Shown here in pieces: positions 17,750-26,587 of a DNA stretch of 64,000 bases; positions within the stretch are counted from its first letter, which is position 1, and each line of letters opens with the position of its first letter. The notes beneath the pieces were generated by a model that did no database searches, was not told the DNA's origin, and saw only the letters and a list, made by a program, of their open reading frames with translations. The stretch lies in assembly GCA_025963645.1 (NCBI GenBank), contig JAOQAI010000015.1, positions 201,827 through 265,826 of the forward strand. The letters are read 5' to 3'. Origin of the DNA: Flaviaestuariibacter sp. (lineage in GTDB: Bacteria; Bacteroidota; Bacteroidia; Chitinophagales; Chitinophagaceae). The translations under genes and the position numbers were made by a program.

Positions 17750-18682
17750 CTAATCTTCTTCGAAATAATCGAAATCCAGCTTCTTTATCTCATAAGTGTT
17801 TTGAACGGAAACTCCGAGGTTATAGTCGACCATGTATTGTGCTAATTGCTCTCCGTCAATCAAAACAATCTTGGTGTCCATCTGAGAAGCGTAGGATACA
17901 GCTTCTTTTGAAAAACCAGACGTGGTAATAAAAACGCCTTTCTTAGCTCTTTGGCCAGCAAGAGCACCTACAAACTTTTGTATCTCGGGACGGGGCACGA
18001 TCCCTTCCCAACGCTTTGCCTGAATGTAGATGACATCAAGACCGAGTTTATCCTCTTTGATGATGCCATCTATTCCTTCATCATTTGTGTATTTAGTAGC
18101 TTTTCCCGCTTCCGCGATAGAGCCACCGTAGCCCATCTTAACTAATAGTTCAACTACAATCTTTTCGAAATAAGAAGGATGTACATCTTTCAGCTTTATT
18201 AAAATATCCTGTTCTAATGTTTTGCGAATGCTTTGATAACCTTCTTCGATCTGCTCTTCCGGTGTTTGTATATAATCTGAAGCAGATTCAGAAGAATTTA
18301 AAAACTCAATTTTATAATCTCCCTTTTTCCGAAACCCAACTATCGATTCCTTATAATCTGGAAATTTGTCAGTCAAATACTTAACATTTATTACCACTGG
18401 CTGGTCACCTAAAATGCTTTTTCCACGATTGGTTAACTTGAAAAGCCCCCTTCCAACATTTTCCACCGTTCCGGCCATTTTAAGGTGAGCCTTCGCCCAA
18501 TGCACTCGGTTATGAAATGTCTTTTGCTTCTTACTAGGTAACCATTCTTCCAGTTCTTCTTCCGAAAGATTAAATTCTTTGGCTAAATCAGAGACTGCAT
18601 TTTGAGTGTTATGAATGTTGCCATCACTTATATATTTTAGCAAAGGCAGCATTAAAGTTTGGTAATCAGGTATCATAAGCAT
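17750..18682 (-). CDS. Mrr-like restriction endonuclease
   Basis: A 310-residue protein with an N-terminal winged-helix region (residues 5-92, Mrr_N-like: LLKYISDGN, LTNRGKSIL) and a C-terminal PD-(D/E)xK nuclease domain. The catalytic pattern is visible as DEGIDG (201-206) and IYIQAKRW (218-225), with GVFITTSGFSKEA later, as in Mrr/Restriction_endonuc type nucleases. Such enzymes usually cut modified foreign DNA (type IV restriction). No methylase partner is adjacent. Start at 18682 or two codons later at 18676 fits equally. Confidence 0.85.
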   Translation of the reverse strand: MLMIPDYQTLMLPLLKYISDGNIHNTQNAVSDLAKEFNLSEEELEEWLPSKKQKTFHNRVHWAKAHLKMAGTVENVGRGLFKLTNRGKSILGDQPVVINVKYLTDKFPDYKESIVGFRKKGDYKIEFLNSSESASDYIQTPEEQIEEGYQSIRKTLEQDILIKLKDVHPSYFEKIVVELLVKMGYGGSIAEAGKATKYTNDEGIDGIIKEDKLGLDVIYIQAKRWEGIVPRPEIQKFVGALAGQRAKKGVFITTSGFSKEAVSYASQMDTKIVLIDGEQLAQYMVDYNLGVSVQNTYEIKKLDFDYFEED

Positions 18683-18687
18683 TTATT

Positions 18688-18713
18688 GAAAAAGCCTGTT
18701 TGTCAAAACAGGC
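18688..18713 (-). terminator. Terminator of the aspS-DUF2283 run
   Basis: On the minus strand GCCTGTTT pairs with AAACAGGC (plus 18694-18701 and 18706-18713) around a 4-base loop and is followed by T's. It lies just after the DUF2283 gene. Confidence 0.7.
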
Positions 18714-18738
18714 CTTCAAATGTATTTTAGTTAATGAT

Positions 18739-18945
18739 TTAGCCGGCTTTTAAAAATTCAACAGGCATGAGCTTTTCGAGATTCACATGTTTCGAGGCAT
18801 CCATTATTTCAATGCCTACTATTTTATCATCGTTTCCAATGTCAAGCACAATATCTTCCGAAATCCTTTTGTTTACTACTTCTTGCGTACCGGTTTGAAG
18901 ACGGAGATAAAGTAAATCAGTGTTGCTGTCGTAATGAATTTGCAT
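18739..18945 (-). CDS. DUF2283 protein, likely partner of a decayed DUF4258 toxin-like gene
   Basis: A 68-residue DUF2283 protein: the family starts with a D-Y-L-(Y/R) strand pattern, seen here as MQIHYDSNTDLLYLRL, followed by DIVLDIGNDDKIVGIEIMDAS. DUF2283 genes are frequently found next to DUF4258 genes and the pair is thought to behave like a toxin-antitoxin module. Here the DUF4258 gene lies 22 bases upstream on the same strand but is broken by two frameshifts, so this may be an orphaned antitoxin-like remnant. Confidence 0.82.
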   Translation of the reverse strand: MQIHYDSNTDLLYLRLQTGTQEVVNKRISEDIVLDIGNDDKIVGIEIMDASKHVNLEKLMPVEFLKAG

Positions 18946-18967
18946 ATCAGGTAATTAATTCTATCAT

Positions 18968-19234
18968 TTACTGTTTTCCAAAGTTCCCGAAAAAAACATA
19001 AACGGTTACAGTAATTATTGTTTCATTTTCAATCAGGTAATAGACCTCAAGTTTCTTTTCTGCATAAAACTTTTTATTCCATTCTTTTTCCAAACTGAAA
19101 TGCTTTTGTCTTGCCTAACCGACTTGCTTTTGCTTTGATTGCATCACCTGTCAGAATTGTTTCAATAATTTCTTCCTCGGTAGTGCCCCTTTCCTTTGCT
19201 CTTGCAATGTATGTGGTTCAATTCTAATTTTCAT
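18968..19234 (-). pseudogene. DUF4258 family gene broken by two frameshifts
   Basis: Read from the ATG at 19234 the frame begins MKIRIEPHTL and then fails. Shifting frame gives RAKERGTTEEEIIETILTG and RLGKTKAFQ; a second shift then gives EKEWNKKFYAEKKLEVYY and VTVYVFFGNFGKQ up to the TAA at 18968. Put together this is a nearly complete DUF4258 protein of about 88 residues. Two single-base indels, one near 19202 and one near 19090, account for the breaks. It starts 4 bases after the aspS stop and is followed by the intact DUF2283 gene. Confidence 0.75.
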
Positions 19235-19238
19235 GCAA

Positions 19239-21065
19239 CTATAATTCGCTCAGTCTGATGCTCAACTCCTTCAACTGCTTCTCATCAATTGTCGCCGGCG
19301 CATCCAGCATCACATCCCGCCCACTATTGTTCTTTGGAAAGGCAATAAAATCGCGGATACTTTCGCTACCGCCCAAAATAGCACACAGGCGGTCAAACCC
19401 GAACGCGATACCACCATGTGGCGGCGCCCCGTATTCAAAAGCGCCGAGTAAGAAACCAAATTTGTGTAAGGCTTCTTCTTCGGTCATGCCCAGCGCCGCG
19501 AACATTTTTTCCTGCAGCTCGCGTTGGTAAATCCGAATAGACCCACCACCGATCTCATTGCCGTTCAGCACCATGTCATAGGCATTTGCCTTAATAGTAG
19601 CATACGGGTGTTTCAGGTAATCGACGGCGCTCATAATGAATGGATCATTCATGATCATAGTTTGGATATGATCCGGCTTTGGCGAGGTGAACGGATGATG
19701 CCGCGCCACCCAACGGTTCTCTTCTTCAGCATATTCAAACAGTGGAAAATCCATCACCCATAGCAGGCGGAATTCATCTTTTTTGCGGAGCCCCATGCGT
19801 TCGCCAAGCTCCAAACGCAGGTCGCTTATAGCCTTGCGGGTGCGCTCTTCGGCACCGGCGAGAATCAATATAAGATCGCCTGCTTTGGCATTTGCAAATT
19901 GCGCAATAGCAGCTAACTTTTCTTCACTATAAAATTTATCGATGCTACTCTTGTAAGTGCCGTCTGCATTGCATTTGATAAACGCCAGGCCCTTCATACC
20001 TATCTGTGGTCGCTTTACCCATTCAGTCAGTTCATCTGTTTGCTTGCGACTCCATTCGGCAGCGCCCGGCACGGCAATCGCGAGCACGGTTTCGGCTTCA
20101 TCAAACACTTTAAAGTCAGCACCGTTTATCAGTTCGCCGGTAGCTACTATTTCTCCGCCTTTATTGAAAGCCGATTTCAGGTTCGCCACTTTCATTCCAA
20201 ACCGGATATCCGGTTTATCATTACCGTAATGCCACATGGCATCTTCCCAGGTTATACGCTCTACCGCATCGGCGTAATCGATGCCTTTCACCTGTTTGAA
20301 TATGGATTTGATCAATCCTTCAAACATGACCAAAATATCTTCCTGCTCTACGAAAGCCATCTCGCAGTCGATCTGTGTAAACTCCGGCTGGCGGTCGGCC
20401 CGCAGGTCTTCATCGCGGAAGCATTTTACAATTTGATAGTAGCGGTCATAACCGCTCACCATCAGCAATTGCTTAAAGGTTTGCGGCGATTGGGGCAGCG
20501 CATAAAATTGCCCTTCGTTCATCCGCGATGGCACTACAAAATCCCGTGCTCCTTCGGGAGTGGATTTGATAAGGAAAGGCGTTTCAATATCCATAAAGCC
20601 TTGGCCGTGCAGGTAATCACGGGTGGCGCGATTCACCGCATAACGCAGCTCCAGGTTCTTCTTGATTACATTGCGACGAAGATCGAGGTAGCGGTATTTC
20701 ATACGCACATCATCGCCACCATCTGTATCGTCCTGGATGGAGAAAGGCGGAACCGCGGATTTATTGAGGATGGTAAAGGATTGGACCAGGATTTCTATTT
20801 CTCCCGTTGGGAGATTTGGATTCTTATTGCTTCTTTCGATAACCTTGCCGGTTGCCTGCAAAACAAACTCACGCCCCAATGGCTCGGCGTCCAGTTGTGG
20901 GTTCAGGTCTTCGTTAAAATACAACTGCGTGATGCCATAGCGGTCGCGGAGATCAACGAAGGTGATAGCGCCAAATTTGCGTACCGTCTGCACCCAACCG
21001 GCCAGGGTTACTTCGGTGCCGGCGTTGTCCAATCTCAATTCTCCGCAGGTATGTGAACGAAACAT
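19239..21065 (-). CDS. aspS: Aspartate--tRNA ligase
   Basis: Aspartyl-tRNA synthetase of the bacterial type, 608 residues from the ATG at 21065 ([11 protein letters not shown]); the frame runs further upstream but the extra 25 residues are not conserved-looking. N-terminal OB-fold anticodon domain ([20 protein letters not shown]), class II core with motif 2 in [19 protein letters not shown] (split: [17 protein letters not shown]), the bacterial GAD insert near residues 290-420 and motif 3 [11 protein letters not shown]. It charges tRNA-Asp. A TATCTTTG minus-7 element lies upstream at 21112-21119. A broken DUF4258 gene follows directly. Confidence 0.96.
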   Translation of the reverse strand: MFRSHTCGELRLDNAGTEVTLAGWVQTVRKFGAITFVDLRDRYGITQLYFNEDLNPQLDAEPLGREFVLQATGKVIERSNKNPNLPTGEIEILVQSFTILNKSAVPPFSIQDDTDGGDDVRMKYRYLDLRRNVIKKNLELRYAVNRATRDYLHGQGFMDIETPFLIKSTPEGARDFVVPSRMNEGQFYALPQSPQTFKQLLMVSGYDRYYQIVKCFRDEDLRADRQPEFTQIDCEMAFVEQEDILVMFEGLIKSIFKQVKGIDYADAVERITWEDAMWHYGNDKPDIRFGMKVANLKSAFNKGGEIVATGELINGADFKVFDEAETVLAIAVPGAAEWSRKQTDELTEWVKRPQIGMKGLAFIKCNADGTYKSSIDKFYSEEKLAAIAQFANAKAGDLILILAGAEERTRKAISDLRLELGERMGLRKKDEFRLLWVMDFPLFEYAEEENRWVARHHPFTSPKPDHIQTMIMNDPFIMSAVDYLKHPYATIKANAYDMVLNGNEIGGGSIRIYQRELQEKMFAALGMTEEEALHKFGFLLGAFEYGAPPHGGIAFGFDRLCAILGGSESIRDFIAFPKNNSGRDVMLDAPATIDEKQLKELSIRLSEL

Positions 21066-21111
21066 AGTAGTAATGTAAAAAAGTTGATTGTATAAAGCGT
21101 TAGTAGCCGCG

Positions 21112-21140
21112 CAAAGATAAGTGGATGAAGGCAAGGGCAA
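21112..21140 (-). promoter_or_regulatory. Promoter of aspS
   Basis: On the minus strand TTG (plus 21138-21140) precedes TATCTTTG (plus 21112-21119) by 18 bases, matching the Bacteroidota form. The start point would be near 21105, 40 bases before the ATG. Confidence 0.6.
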
Positions 21141-21197
21141 CGAGTGGTGAAATGCCTTCCAAGCGCATACTTGATAGCAGCAATGCCAGGGAAACTG

Positions 21198-22328
21198 TTA
21201 TTCAATCAGGTGCGGCACAAAACAGCTTTTATTATCGGTGATAAGGCTGCTTCCTTCCCGAATGCCCATGCCAGCTGGCTCCTGGCCAATGATCCAGCTG
21301 CCGATTACGGGATAATGTCCATCAAAGTCGGGTAGTGAAAATAATTCTTGGAACACATAGCCTTCTTTACCATATTCGCCTTCGCTGTAGTGCAACAGCT
21401 TGCCTTCTTTCACCATGGTAATGTTTGCTCCCTCGCGGCTCAAGATCGGCTTTTTTACAAATGAAGAGAGCCCTTTTGGATCCGTATAAGTGGGAAGCAG
21501 CAGGGGATGACCCGGGTATAATTCCCATAGCACAGCCAGGATCGCTTTATTGGAAAGGATCATCTTCCACGCCGGTTCTATCCAAAAGGCTGCATTACGA
21601 TCTTCCAATATCTGCCGGCCAAAATCTTCCTCAACAAGCCACTCCCATGGGTACAGCTTGAAGATGTTCTTAATGGGTTCTTCTTCCAAATCAACAAATG
21701 TTTGCAACTCCTCGTTCCAGCCAATATCATCTATAAAAACCAACTTTGTATCCAACCCAGCTTGCAGGGCACAGTCTCGCAAATACTCAGTATTGGTTAG
21801 GTCTTCGAGGTTTTCCGTTATGCAACTAAAATGCAGTGTGCCCGGATGCAGGTGATCTTTTAATAACTTCCAATAGCTGATCAACTTTTCGTGAATCGTA
21901 TTGAACTGGTCTTTAGATGCATCGCGGTCCTGTAGCCAGAACCATTGCACAATGCCTGCTTCGTAAAGGCTGGTTGGCGTATCGGCATTGAATTCCAACA
22001 ATTTTACCTGTCTGTCTTTATAACAAAGATCAAAGCGTCCGTAAATGGCGGGGTGGTCTTCATTCCAGGTCTTTTCGAGGTAAGGAACCACCCAACCTGG
22101 AATGCCAAACCGGTCGTATAGTTTTTTGTCAATCACATGGTCCACGGCTGCCATACACATCTCCCACAATTCCGCTGTTGCTTTTTCTATCTGCACCACT
22201 TCTTCCATCGAAAAGCTATAGTAGGCTGATTCGTTCCAATAAGATATGTCGGTGGAATGAAAGCCGAAGCCCAGCTTTTCTACCGCCGCTTGCCAGTTAT
22301 TACGGGGTGTGATCGTAACTCGTTTCAT
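21198..22328 (-). CDS. Glutathionylspermidine synthase-like ATP-grasp protein (YgiC/YjfC type)
   Basis: A 376-residue protein of the glutathionylspermidine synthase preATP-grasp family. The family stretches are clear: WNESAYYSFS near 29, GIPGWVVPYLEKTW, AIYGRFDLCYKDRQVKLLEF with NADTPTSLYEAG, and late NITMVKEGKLL, PVIGSWIIGQEPAGMGIREG. E. coli YgiC and YjfC are homologues without known product; synthesis of glutathionylspermidine should not be assumed. It is the last gene of a three-gene minus-strand run with a YgiB-like lipoprotein 12 bases before it, matching the ygiBC arrangement. Confidence 0.9.
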   Translation of the reverse strand: MKRVTITPRNNWQAAVEKLGFGFHSTDISYWNESAYYSFSMEEVVQIEKATAELWEMCMAAVDHVIDKKLYDRFGIPGWVVPYLEKTWNEDHPAIYGRFDLCYKDRQVKLLEFNADTPTSLYEAGIVQWFWLQDRDASKDQFNTIHEKLISYWKLLKDHLHPGTLHFSCITENLEDLTNTEYLRDCALQAGLDTKLVFIDDIGWNEELQTFVDLEEEPIKNIFKLYPWEWLVEEDFGRQILEDRNAAFWIEPAWKMILSNKAILAVLWELYPGHPLLLPTYTDPKGLSSFVKKPILSREGANITMVKEGKLLHYSEGEYGKEGYVFQELFSLPDFDGHYPVIGSWIIGQEPAGMGIREGSSLITDNKSCFVPHLIE

Positions 22329-22340
22329 AGGATATTTCCT

Positions 22341-22688
22341 TTAAGAAGAAACAGACGAGCGCCGGCCAAATCCACCGCGGGAAACCGTGCCCTTGAAGCT
22401 GTTGCTACCAATATTAGAGGCCCGTGACAAGCCGTTGGAATAATAGCCTGCCCGCTGGTAGCCATTGTTTCCAAAACCGCCATACGGACGAAATGCATAG
22501 TACCAAAGGAGCAATCCTGCACCACCTACGCCGTTATGCTGGCGTGCTTGGGTGTAAGGCGCGGTAGTATCGCTTCGCAAATAGGTTTTGCTGCCACCAG
22601 CCTGCCATTCAGGCTCCTTCTGTTGCTGCTGGCAAGACGCCAGGGCGGCGGATATCAGCACCAGTTCCACACATTTCGATTTCTTCAT
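22341..22688 (-). CDS. YgiB-like small lipoprotein
   Basis: A 115-residue lipoprotein: lipobox LASC with Cys19, then a Gln-rich stretch, a Gly/Tyr/Asn-rich middle (FRPYGGFGNNGYQRAGYY) and a C-terminal GTVSRGGFGRRSSVSS. E. coli YgiB (DUF1190) also ends in a low-complexity part with a TVTRGGFG segment and is likewise encoded next to YgiC. That shared end and the shared neighbour suggest the same role, despite little similarity elsewhere. It lies 12 bases before the YgiC-like gene and 6 bases after the preceding lipoprotein gene. Confidence 0.7.
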   Translation of the reverse strand: MKKSKCVELVLISAALASCQQQQKEPEWQAGGSKTYLRSDTTAPYTQARQHNGVGGAGLLLWYYAFRPYGGFGNNGYQRAGYYSNGLSRASNIGSNSFKGTVSRGGFGRRSSVSS

Positions 22689-22694
22689 GTTCTT

Positions 22695-23012
22695 CTACTT
22701 TATGGTGATATAGATCTCGTAATCTTTAGTAATGGTAGCATTCCTTTCGCCGTCATCCGTCTTTACGACGGAAGTAGTCGTGCCTAATGTCGGTAGGGTG
22801 TCATGGTATTCCACTGTCCGGTACAAACCGTTTTTCACCCAAACCTTATGCGTGGTTGTCAAAATATCATAGCTGCTATCCAGGTGCGTCACCACCACAG
22901 CGGTTTCTATAGCGCCATCCTTGTTCACTGTTTGGGTTACGTCTTCGTTTTTCTCGGAACAAGAAAAAAGGGAAATAGAAAGCATTAATAGCAAGGTACC
23001 GTACTTAAACAT
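22695..23012 (-). CDS. Small lipoprotein of unknown function
   Basis: A 105-residue lipoprotein with lipobox LFSC (Cys18). The mature part is Thr/Asp-rich with alternating beta-like stretches (AVVVTHLDSSYDILTTTH, KVWVKNGLYRTVEYHD). No domain recognised. It is the first gene of the run lipoprotein, YgiB-like, YgiC-like, with gaps of 6 and 12 bases, so the three are likely co-transcribed and may work together at the cell envelope. Confidence 0.65.
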   Translation of the reverse strand: MFKYGTLLLMLSISLFSCSEKNEDVTQTVNKDGAIETAVVVTHLDSSYDILTTTHKVWVKNGLYRTVEYHDTLPTLGTTTSVVKTDDGERNATITKDYEIYITIK

Positions 23013-23076
23013 ATTGCAAAGATTAGAAAGGATAAAGAAATGAAATATTAAAGATGCTGATTGTAGGTTCAGTAGG

Positions 23077-24866
23077 CTACGAAAGCTGAATCCCGATCTT
23101 CTTCATCAATATCGATGCATTCAGACTGGTGCAAACGCCGGTTTTCAGCTTATAATCAAAATACAATTCTTCGTTTTCCACCTGCACATCAAAATGATAA
23201 TTTTCAATAGCCGTTGGGTGATCTGCTTGCAGCGCTGCCAGCTCTACATCATGCGTTGCTAAAACTGCCACCGCCCTTTCTTTTATCAACTGTTGTATCA
23301 AAGCCTTTGAGCCGGTGTGCCGGTCGAGCGAGTTGGTGCCACGCAGGATCTCATCGAGTAAAATAAACACGGTCTCGTGCCGGTTCACGGCTTCAATGAT
23401 GGTCTTAGTTTTTTTAATTCGGCATAAAAAGTAGACGTATTTTCCGCCAGGTTATCGGCAATGCGCATACTGCTGAGGAGGTACACCGGCGATAGTTCAA
23501 AGCGGGCTGCACAAACCGATGCGCCGATCTGCGCCAGCACAATATTGACACCGAGGCTGCGCAGGAAAGTGCTTTTGCCCGCCATATTCGACCCGGTGAT
23601 CAGTCCCACTTTCGGTGCACCGCGCAGCTCGAAATCATTGTTCACTCGTTGCGTTTCTGCCAGCAGCGGATGACCGATGGCAATTCCATTTATAGCAAAA
23701 TGTGTTTCACTAAAAATTGGAAAGCACCACTCAGGTTGATTGAAATGCAGGGTCGCTAAACTATTCAAAACCTCGGCTTCGCTAACGAGGTCAAACCAAG
23801 TGGACGCACCTTCTTTATTTGCAGACCGCCAGTTGTTCAACGCCATGATCTGCCGAACATCCCACAGCAAAAAGCTGTTGATAATGATAAAGGCGAATAC
23901 ATTCAGCCGCACGTCAAACCGGTCAAGGATGGCTTTCAGTTGCCGGATGGCAGCCGAAACGTCGGCTGCATCCGCTTCTAATCGTTTCAAAAGAGGCGCG
24001 GTAAAATCACTCTCTTTTACCTGCGCCACCAGGCTTTCCAGCACCGCTACTTCTTTTACTATCCCGGAAAGCTGCGTGTATGCTTTCGTAGCATTGCGGC
24101 TTAAAAAAAGCCCTACGATATAGTACAATGTAAAAAGCGAAAAGAAAAGCGTGGTGGGAATAAGGTCCAGCATTGCCGCCAATGCCGAACCGATCGTGAT
24201 GATGGAATAGAGCGGAACGAACACTTTCCAGAACGGTGTCTCGTAGTGTGTTTCTTCATCCGCCAGCCAGGCTTCTATCTTTCGTTGAGTGGCGAAGGTG
24301 AGCGGTGTGCCCGCAGCAATGGCTTGCCCGTCTTGTCGCCAGGCTAAGGAAGATGCAAGTTCTTTCACAGCTTCCTGCCGTTCTTCTATTTGTCCAATAG
24401 GCAAAGGGGCGAGCACGTTATCCGCCAGCCGTTGCCGCCCTTGTGCAGTGTAACAGCGATTTAAGTATTGAAACAGCGAAGAACACCCAAACAGGTCCAG
24501 ATCAGCCGCATACACATGTGCCGGTTCGGCATAGATTGCCCCATCATACAAAGTGGTGTATTGATGCTCCAGCACACGCAATTCTTCTTCATTGATGCGG
24601 ATCAACGCCTCCGTATGAGCGATCCGTCGGTTATTGTCGGCATCCCCGAAAATAAGAAAGACCAGGAGGACCAACCCGGCAGCGATAGCCACAAAACCAA
24701 TAGAGCCATAAGCCGAAAAAATAAAGTAGGCAATAATGATCGTTGCGATGAACACTGCAAACCGTATCCAGCCCAACCGGCTGCGCTTGGTTTGAAGGGT
24801 GGAAAGATGCGACTGGTGAAGGGCCCGTTGCTGACGGTATTGTTCTGCGGGTGATAGGTCTTGCAT
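23077..24866 (-). pseudogene. MutS-family ATPase with membrane segments, interrupted by a frameshift
   Basis: Two overlapping frames form one protein of about 595 residues. The first (24866 to 23385) has two hydrophobic pairs near residues 33-72 and 212-255, a MutS core-like region and Walker A GSNMAGKST. It ends KKLRPSLKP. The second frame (from about 23420) resumes with TIIEAVNRHE and carries Walker B VFILLDEILRGTNS and the ATHD switch. The break falls beside a run of seven A's (minus strand TTAAAAAAACTAAG). Full-length relatives lacking the mismatch-binding domain are common in Bacteroidota. Whether this is a real loss, slippage or a sequencing slip cannot be told. Confidence 0.75.
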
Positions 24867-24912
24867 AAATGAAAGGAAGCAAGATAAGCGGAATTGATGT
24901 AGTGTGTAATTT

Positions 24913-25020
24913 GAACCTATCTCAAAATAGCTTTTGTCACGTTGAGCTTGGCGAAACGTATACCCTTCGCCGGGGCTCAGGGTGACAGCCTTACTGAACG
25001 AGCCTTTTTGAGATAGGTTC
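24913..25020. repeat. MITE-like element with 15-bp terminal inverted repeats
   Basis: GAACCTATCTCAAAA (24913-24927) and its exact reverse complement (25006-25020) bound a 108-base element. Inside, GTCAC (24936-24940) pairs with GTGAC (24982-24986) and further with GAGC/GCTC and GGCGAA/TTCGCC to form a long hairpin. No ORF fits and no flanking duplication is clear. A related core, CCTGAGCCCCGG, recurs at 57615-57626. Confidence 0.7.
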
Positions 25021-25092
25021 TAGATAAAGGCTAATACATTCGCTGGGTGTTTCTTATCGCTTAGTTTCGCAAACAAAACAGTCTTCTTCACC

Positions 25093-25680
25093 GTGTCCCA
25101 CCGCTACTTCATTATCAACAAGCCTTATGATATGGTATCGCAGTTTACCAGTCCTGATGCGGTGCGGCTGCTGGGCGATCTCGACTTCCCTTTCCCCGAA
25201 GGCACGCATGCCCTTGGGCGGCTGGACAGCGAATCCGAAGGCTTGCTAATCCTCACTACCGACAAGCGCATGACGCGGCTGCTTTTCTCCAGCGGCAAGC
25301 CCCACCAGCGGTCTTACCTGGTGATGGTGCAGAACGAAGTTTCAGAAGATACCTTGGCTCATTTGCAGGAAGGCATTGTCATTCCCGTCAGCGGCGGCGA
25401 GCCTTATATTGCCAAACCGGTTTCCGTGGAGCGGATCACCGAGCCAACGGCTATCTATCCCTATGCTACCGACAGCCGCGAAGCCTACCCGCATACCTGG
25501 CTGCTCATCACGCTTACCGAAGGCAAGTTCCGGCAGGTGCGAAAGATGGTAATGGCCGTGCGGCACCGCTGCCTGCGGCTCATCCGCGTTTCTATTGGCG
25601 GGTTGGTGCTGGGCGATATGCTACCGGGTGAAGTGCGGGAAGTGGAGGGGGAAGAGTTGTTTGAGCGGGTGGGATTATGA
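25093..25680 (+). CDS. rluE: 23S rRNA pseudouridine synthase of the RluE type
   Basis: A 195-residue pseudouridine synthase without an S4 domain. It starts at a GTG (25093) with the family opening YFIINKPYDMVSQF; catalytic GRLDSESEGLLIL follows at about 43-55, with Asp45 in RLD, then TLTEGKFRQVRKM and LIRVSIGGLVLG. This matches RluE, which modifies U2457 of 23S rRNA in E. coli; RluB/F can look similar but carry S4 domains. The gene stands alone between the MITE-like element and higBA, with unusually high GC content compared with the flanking DNA. Confidence 0.88.
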   Translation: MSHRYFIINKPYDMVSQFTSPDAVRLLGDLDFPFPEGTHALGRLDSESEGLLILTTDKRMTRLLFSSGKPHQRSYLVMVQNEVSEDTLAHLQEGIVIPVSGGEPYIAKPVSVERITEPTAIYPYATDSREAYPHTWLLITLTEGKFRQVRKMVMAVRHRCLRLIRVSIGGLVLGDMLPGEVREVEGEELFERVGL

Positions 25681-25704
25681 GATATTAATTAAGATTAGTA
25701 CACA

Positions 25705-26079
25705 TCAGGCATACCGCAAAAGAAGGTTGCCATCGATGCCCAGCTTTTCATTCGCTGCTTTTAGCAAGGCAAGATCAGGCACTCGTTTATTACTTAAAAT
25801 TTGAGACAGTTTCGCTTCGCCGATATTCAAAAGCTTGGCCATCTCTTTCTGCCGCAGCTTTCGTTTAAACATTTCCAGTTCCAGCATTCCCTGGACCGTT
25901 TTAGGTGCCGGGATCTCATAATGATTCTTTTCATAAGCCTGTGCGGCAAGCGCCAGCTTCCTCAGTTCGGTGGCGTCTTTCTTGTTCATGTCTTCTCCCA
26001 GCCGCATCAGGGCGTCAATGCGTTTTATGGCGGCGGCATATTCCCCCGCAGTTTCAATTTTATTTTTACTCGCAGCCAT
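25705..26079 (-). CDS. higA: HigA-type antitoxin with XRE helix-turn-helix
   Basis: A 124-residue antitoxin. Its N-terminal 60 residues are helical and charged (AAIKRIDALMRLGED), and residues 62-120 form a helix-turn-helix: MFKRKLRQKEMAKLLNIGEAKLSQILSNKRV, quoted here as RQKEMAKLLNIGEAKLSQ. It follows the toxin gene on the same strand with a 32-base gap, the toxin-first order usual for higBA. It is expected to bind the toxin and the palindrome upstream of the pair at 26430-26476. Confidence 0.85.
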   Translation of the reverse strand: MAASKNKIETAGEYAAAIKRIDALMRLGEDMNKKDATELRKLALAAQAYEKNHYEIPAPKTVQGMLELEMFKRKLRQKEMAKLLNIGEAKLSQILSNKRVPDLALLKAANEKLGIDGNLLLRYA

Positions 26080-26111
26080 TTTTACTTGTTTTAATTTCTT
26101 AAAAAGATGTT

Positions 26112-26405
26112 TTACAGCTCACTCAACTTCACTTTGTCATATTCCTTATGCGTACCAATGAACCGGATAAATACCGTTCGCACTTTAAAAATGATCCGAA
26201 CGATCAGCCGGTAATTGCCACCCCTGATATTGAACACATACAGATCATTTCCCACCGCATCCACGGAGCCGAACAGCATCCTCATTTCATTAAAGTTGGC
26301 CCAATCCGCTTCTTCCACCACCCGGTACCAGTTGTTTAAAGCATCCTCGGCATCGGGGTGTTTCGCAGAAAAATCGCGAATGGTTCCATAGCTCAATACG
26401 ATCAT
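26112..26405 (-). CDS. higB: HigB-type mRNA interferase toxin
   Basis: A 97-residue toxin of the HigB_toxin type: RDFSAKHPDAEDALNNWYR near the N-terminus, NEMRMLFGSVD, then the signature VFNIRGGNYRLIVRIIFK and the final FIRFIGTHKEYDKV. Members cleave ribosome-bound mRNA. It is the first gene of the pair, started at the ATG at 26405, 25 bases after a 20-bp-arm palindrome with an embedded minus-7 element. All family landmarks are intact, so activity is likely. Confidence 0.9.
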   Translation of the reverse strand: MIVLSYGTIRDFSAKHPDAEDALNNWYRVVEEADWANFNEMRMLFGSVDAVGNDLYVFNIRGGNYRLIVRIIFKVRTVFIRFIGTHKEYDKVKLSEL

Positions 26406-26426
26406 CCGGGCTGTTTTGGTAGAAAC

Positions 26427-26476
26427 AAAAATAGTGCAATAAAATTTCGGATTTTGAAATTTTATTGCACTATTTG
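26427..26476 (-). promoter_or_regulatory. higBA operator palindrome overlapping the promoter
   Basis: A perfect inverted repeat with 20-base arms (26430-26449 and 26457-26476; core ATAGTGCAATAAAATT) and a 7-base spacer. On the minus strand TATTTTTG (plus 26427-26434), a full match to TAnnTTTG, overlaps the arm nearest to higB. Binding of HigA here would block the promoter. Confidence 0.75.
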
Positions 26477-26503
26477 GAATTGGTTAGTTTGCTAGTCAAT
26501 CCG

Positions 26504-26541
26504 TCCAACGCAAGACTCTTTAGCTTTTTGCGTGATGTGGA
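26504..26541 (+). repeat. Direct repeat, copy A
   Basis: GTCCAACGCAAGACTCTTTA...GCGTGATGTGGA; the partner is at 27111-27151. The two copies share GTCC-ACGCAAGA-TCTTT at one end and GCGTGATGTGGA at the other, and bracket the membrane protein gene at 26588-27022. Confidence 0.55.
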
Positions 26542-26587
26542 AATGCATCGAGGAGTTGTTTGAGCGGAAGGTTTGTAAGTAGTGAAT

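Noticed and set aside
20040..21056. 338-codon open frame antisense to aspS
   Set aside because: It mirrors conserved aspS codons, has no recognisable domain, and aspS itself is unmistakable.
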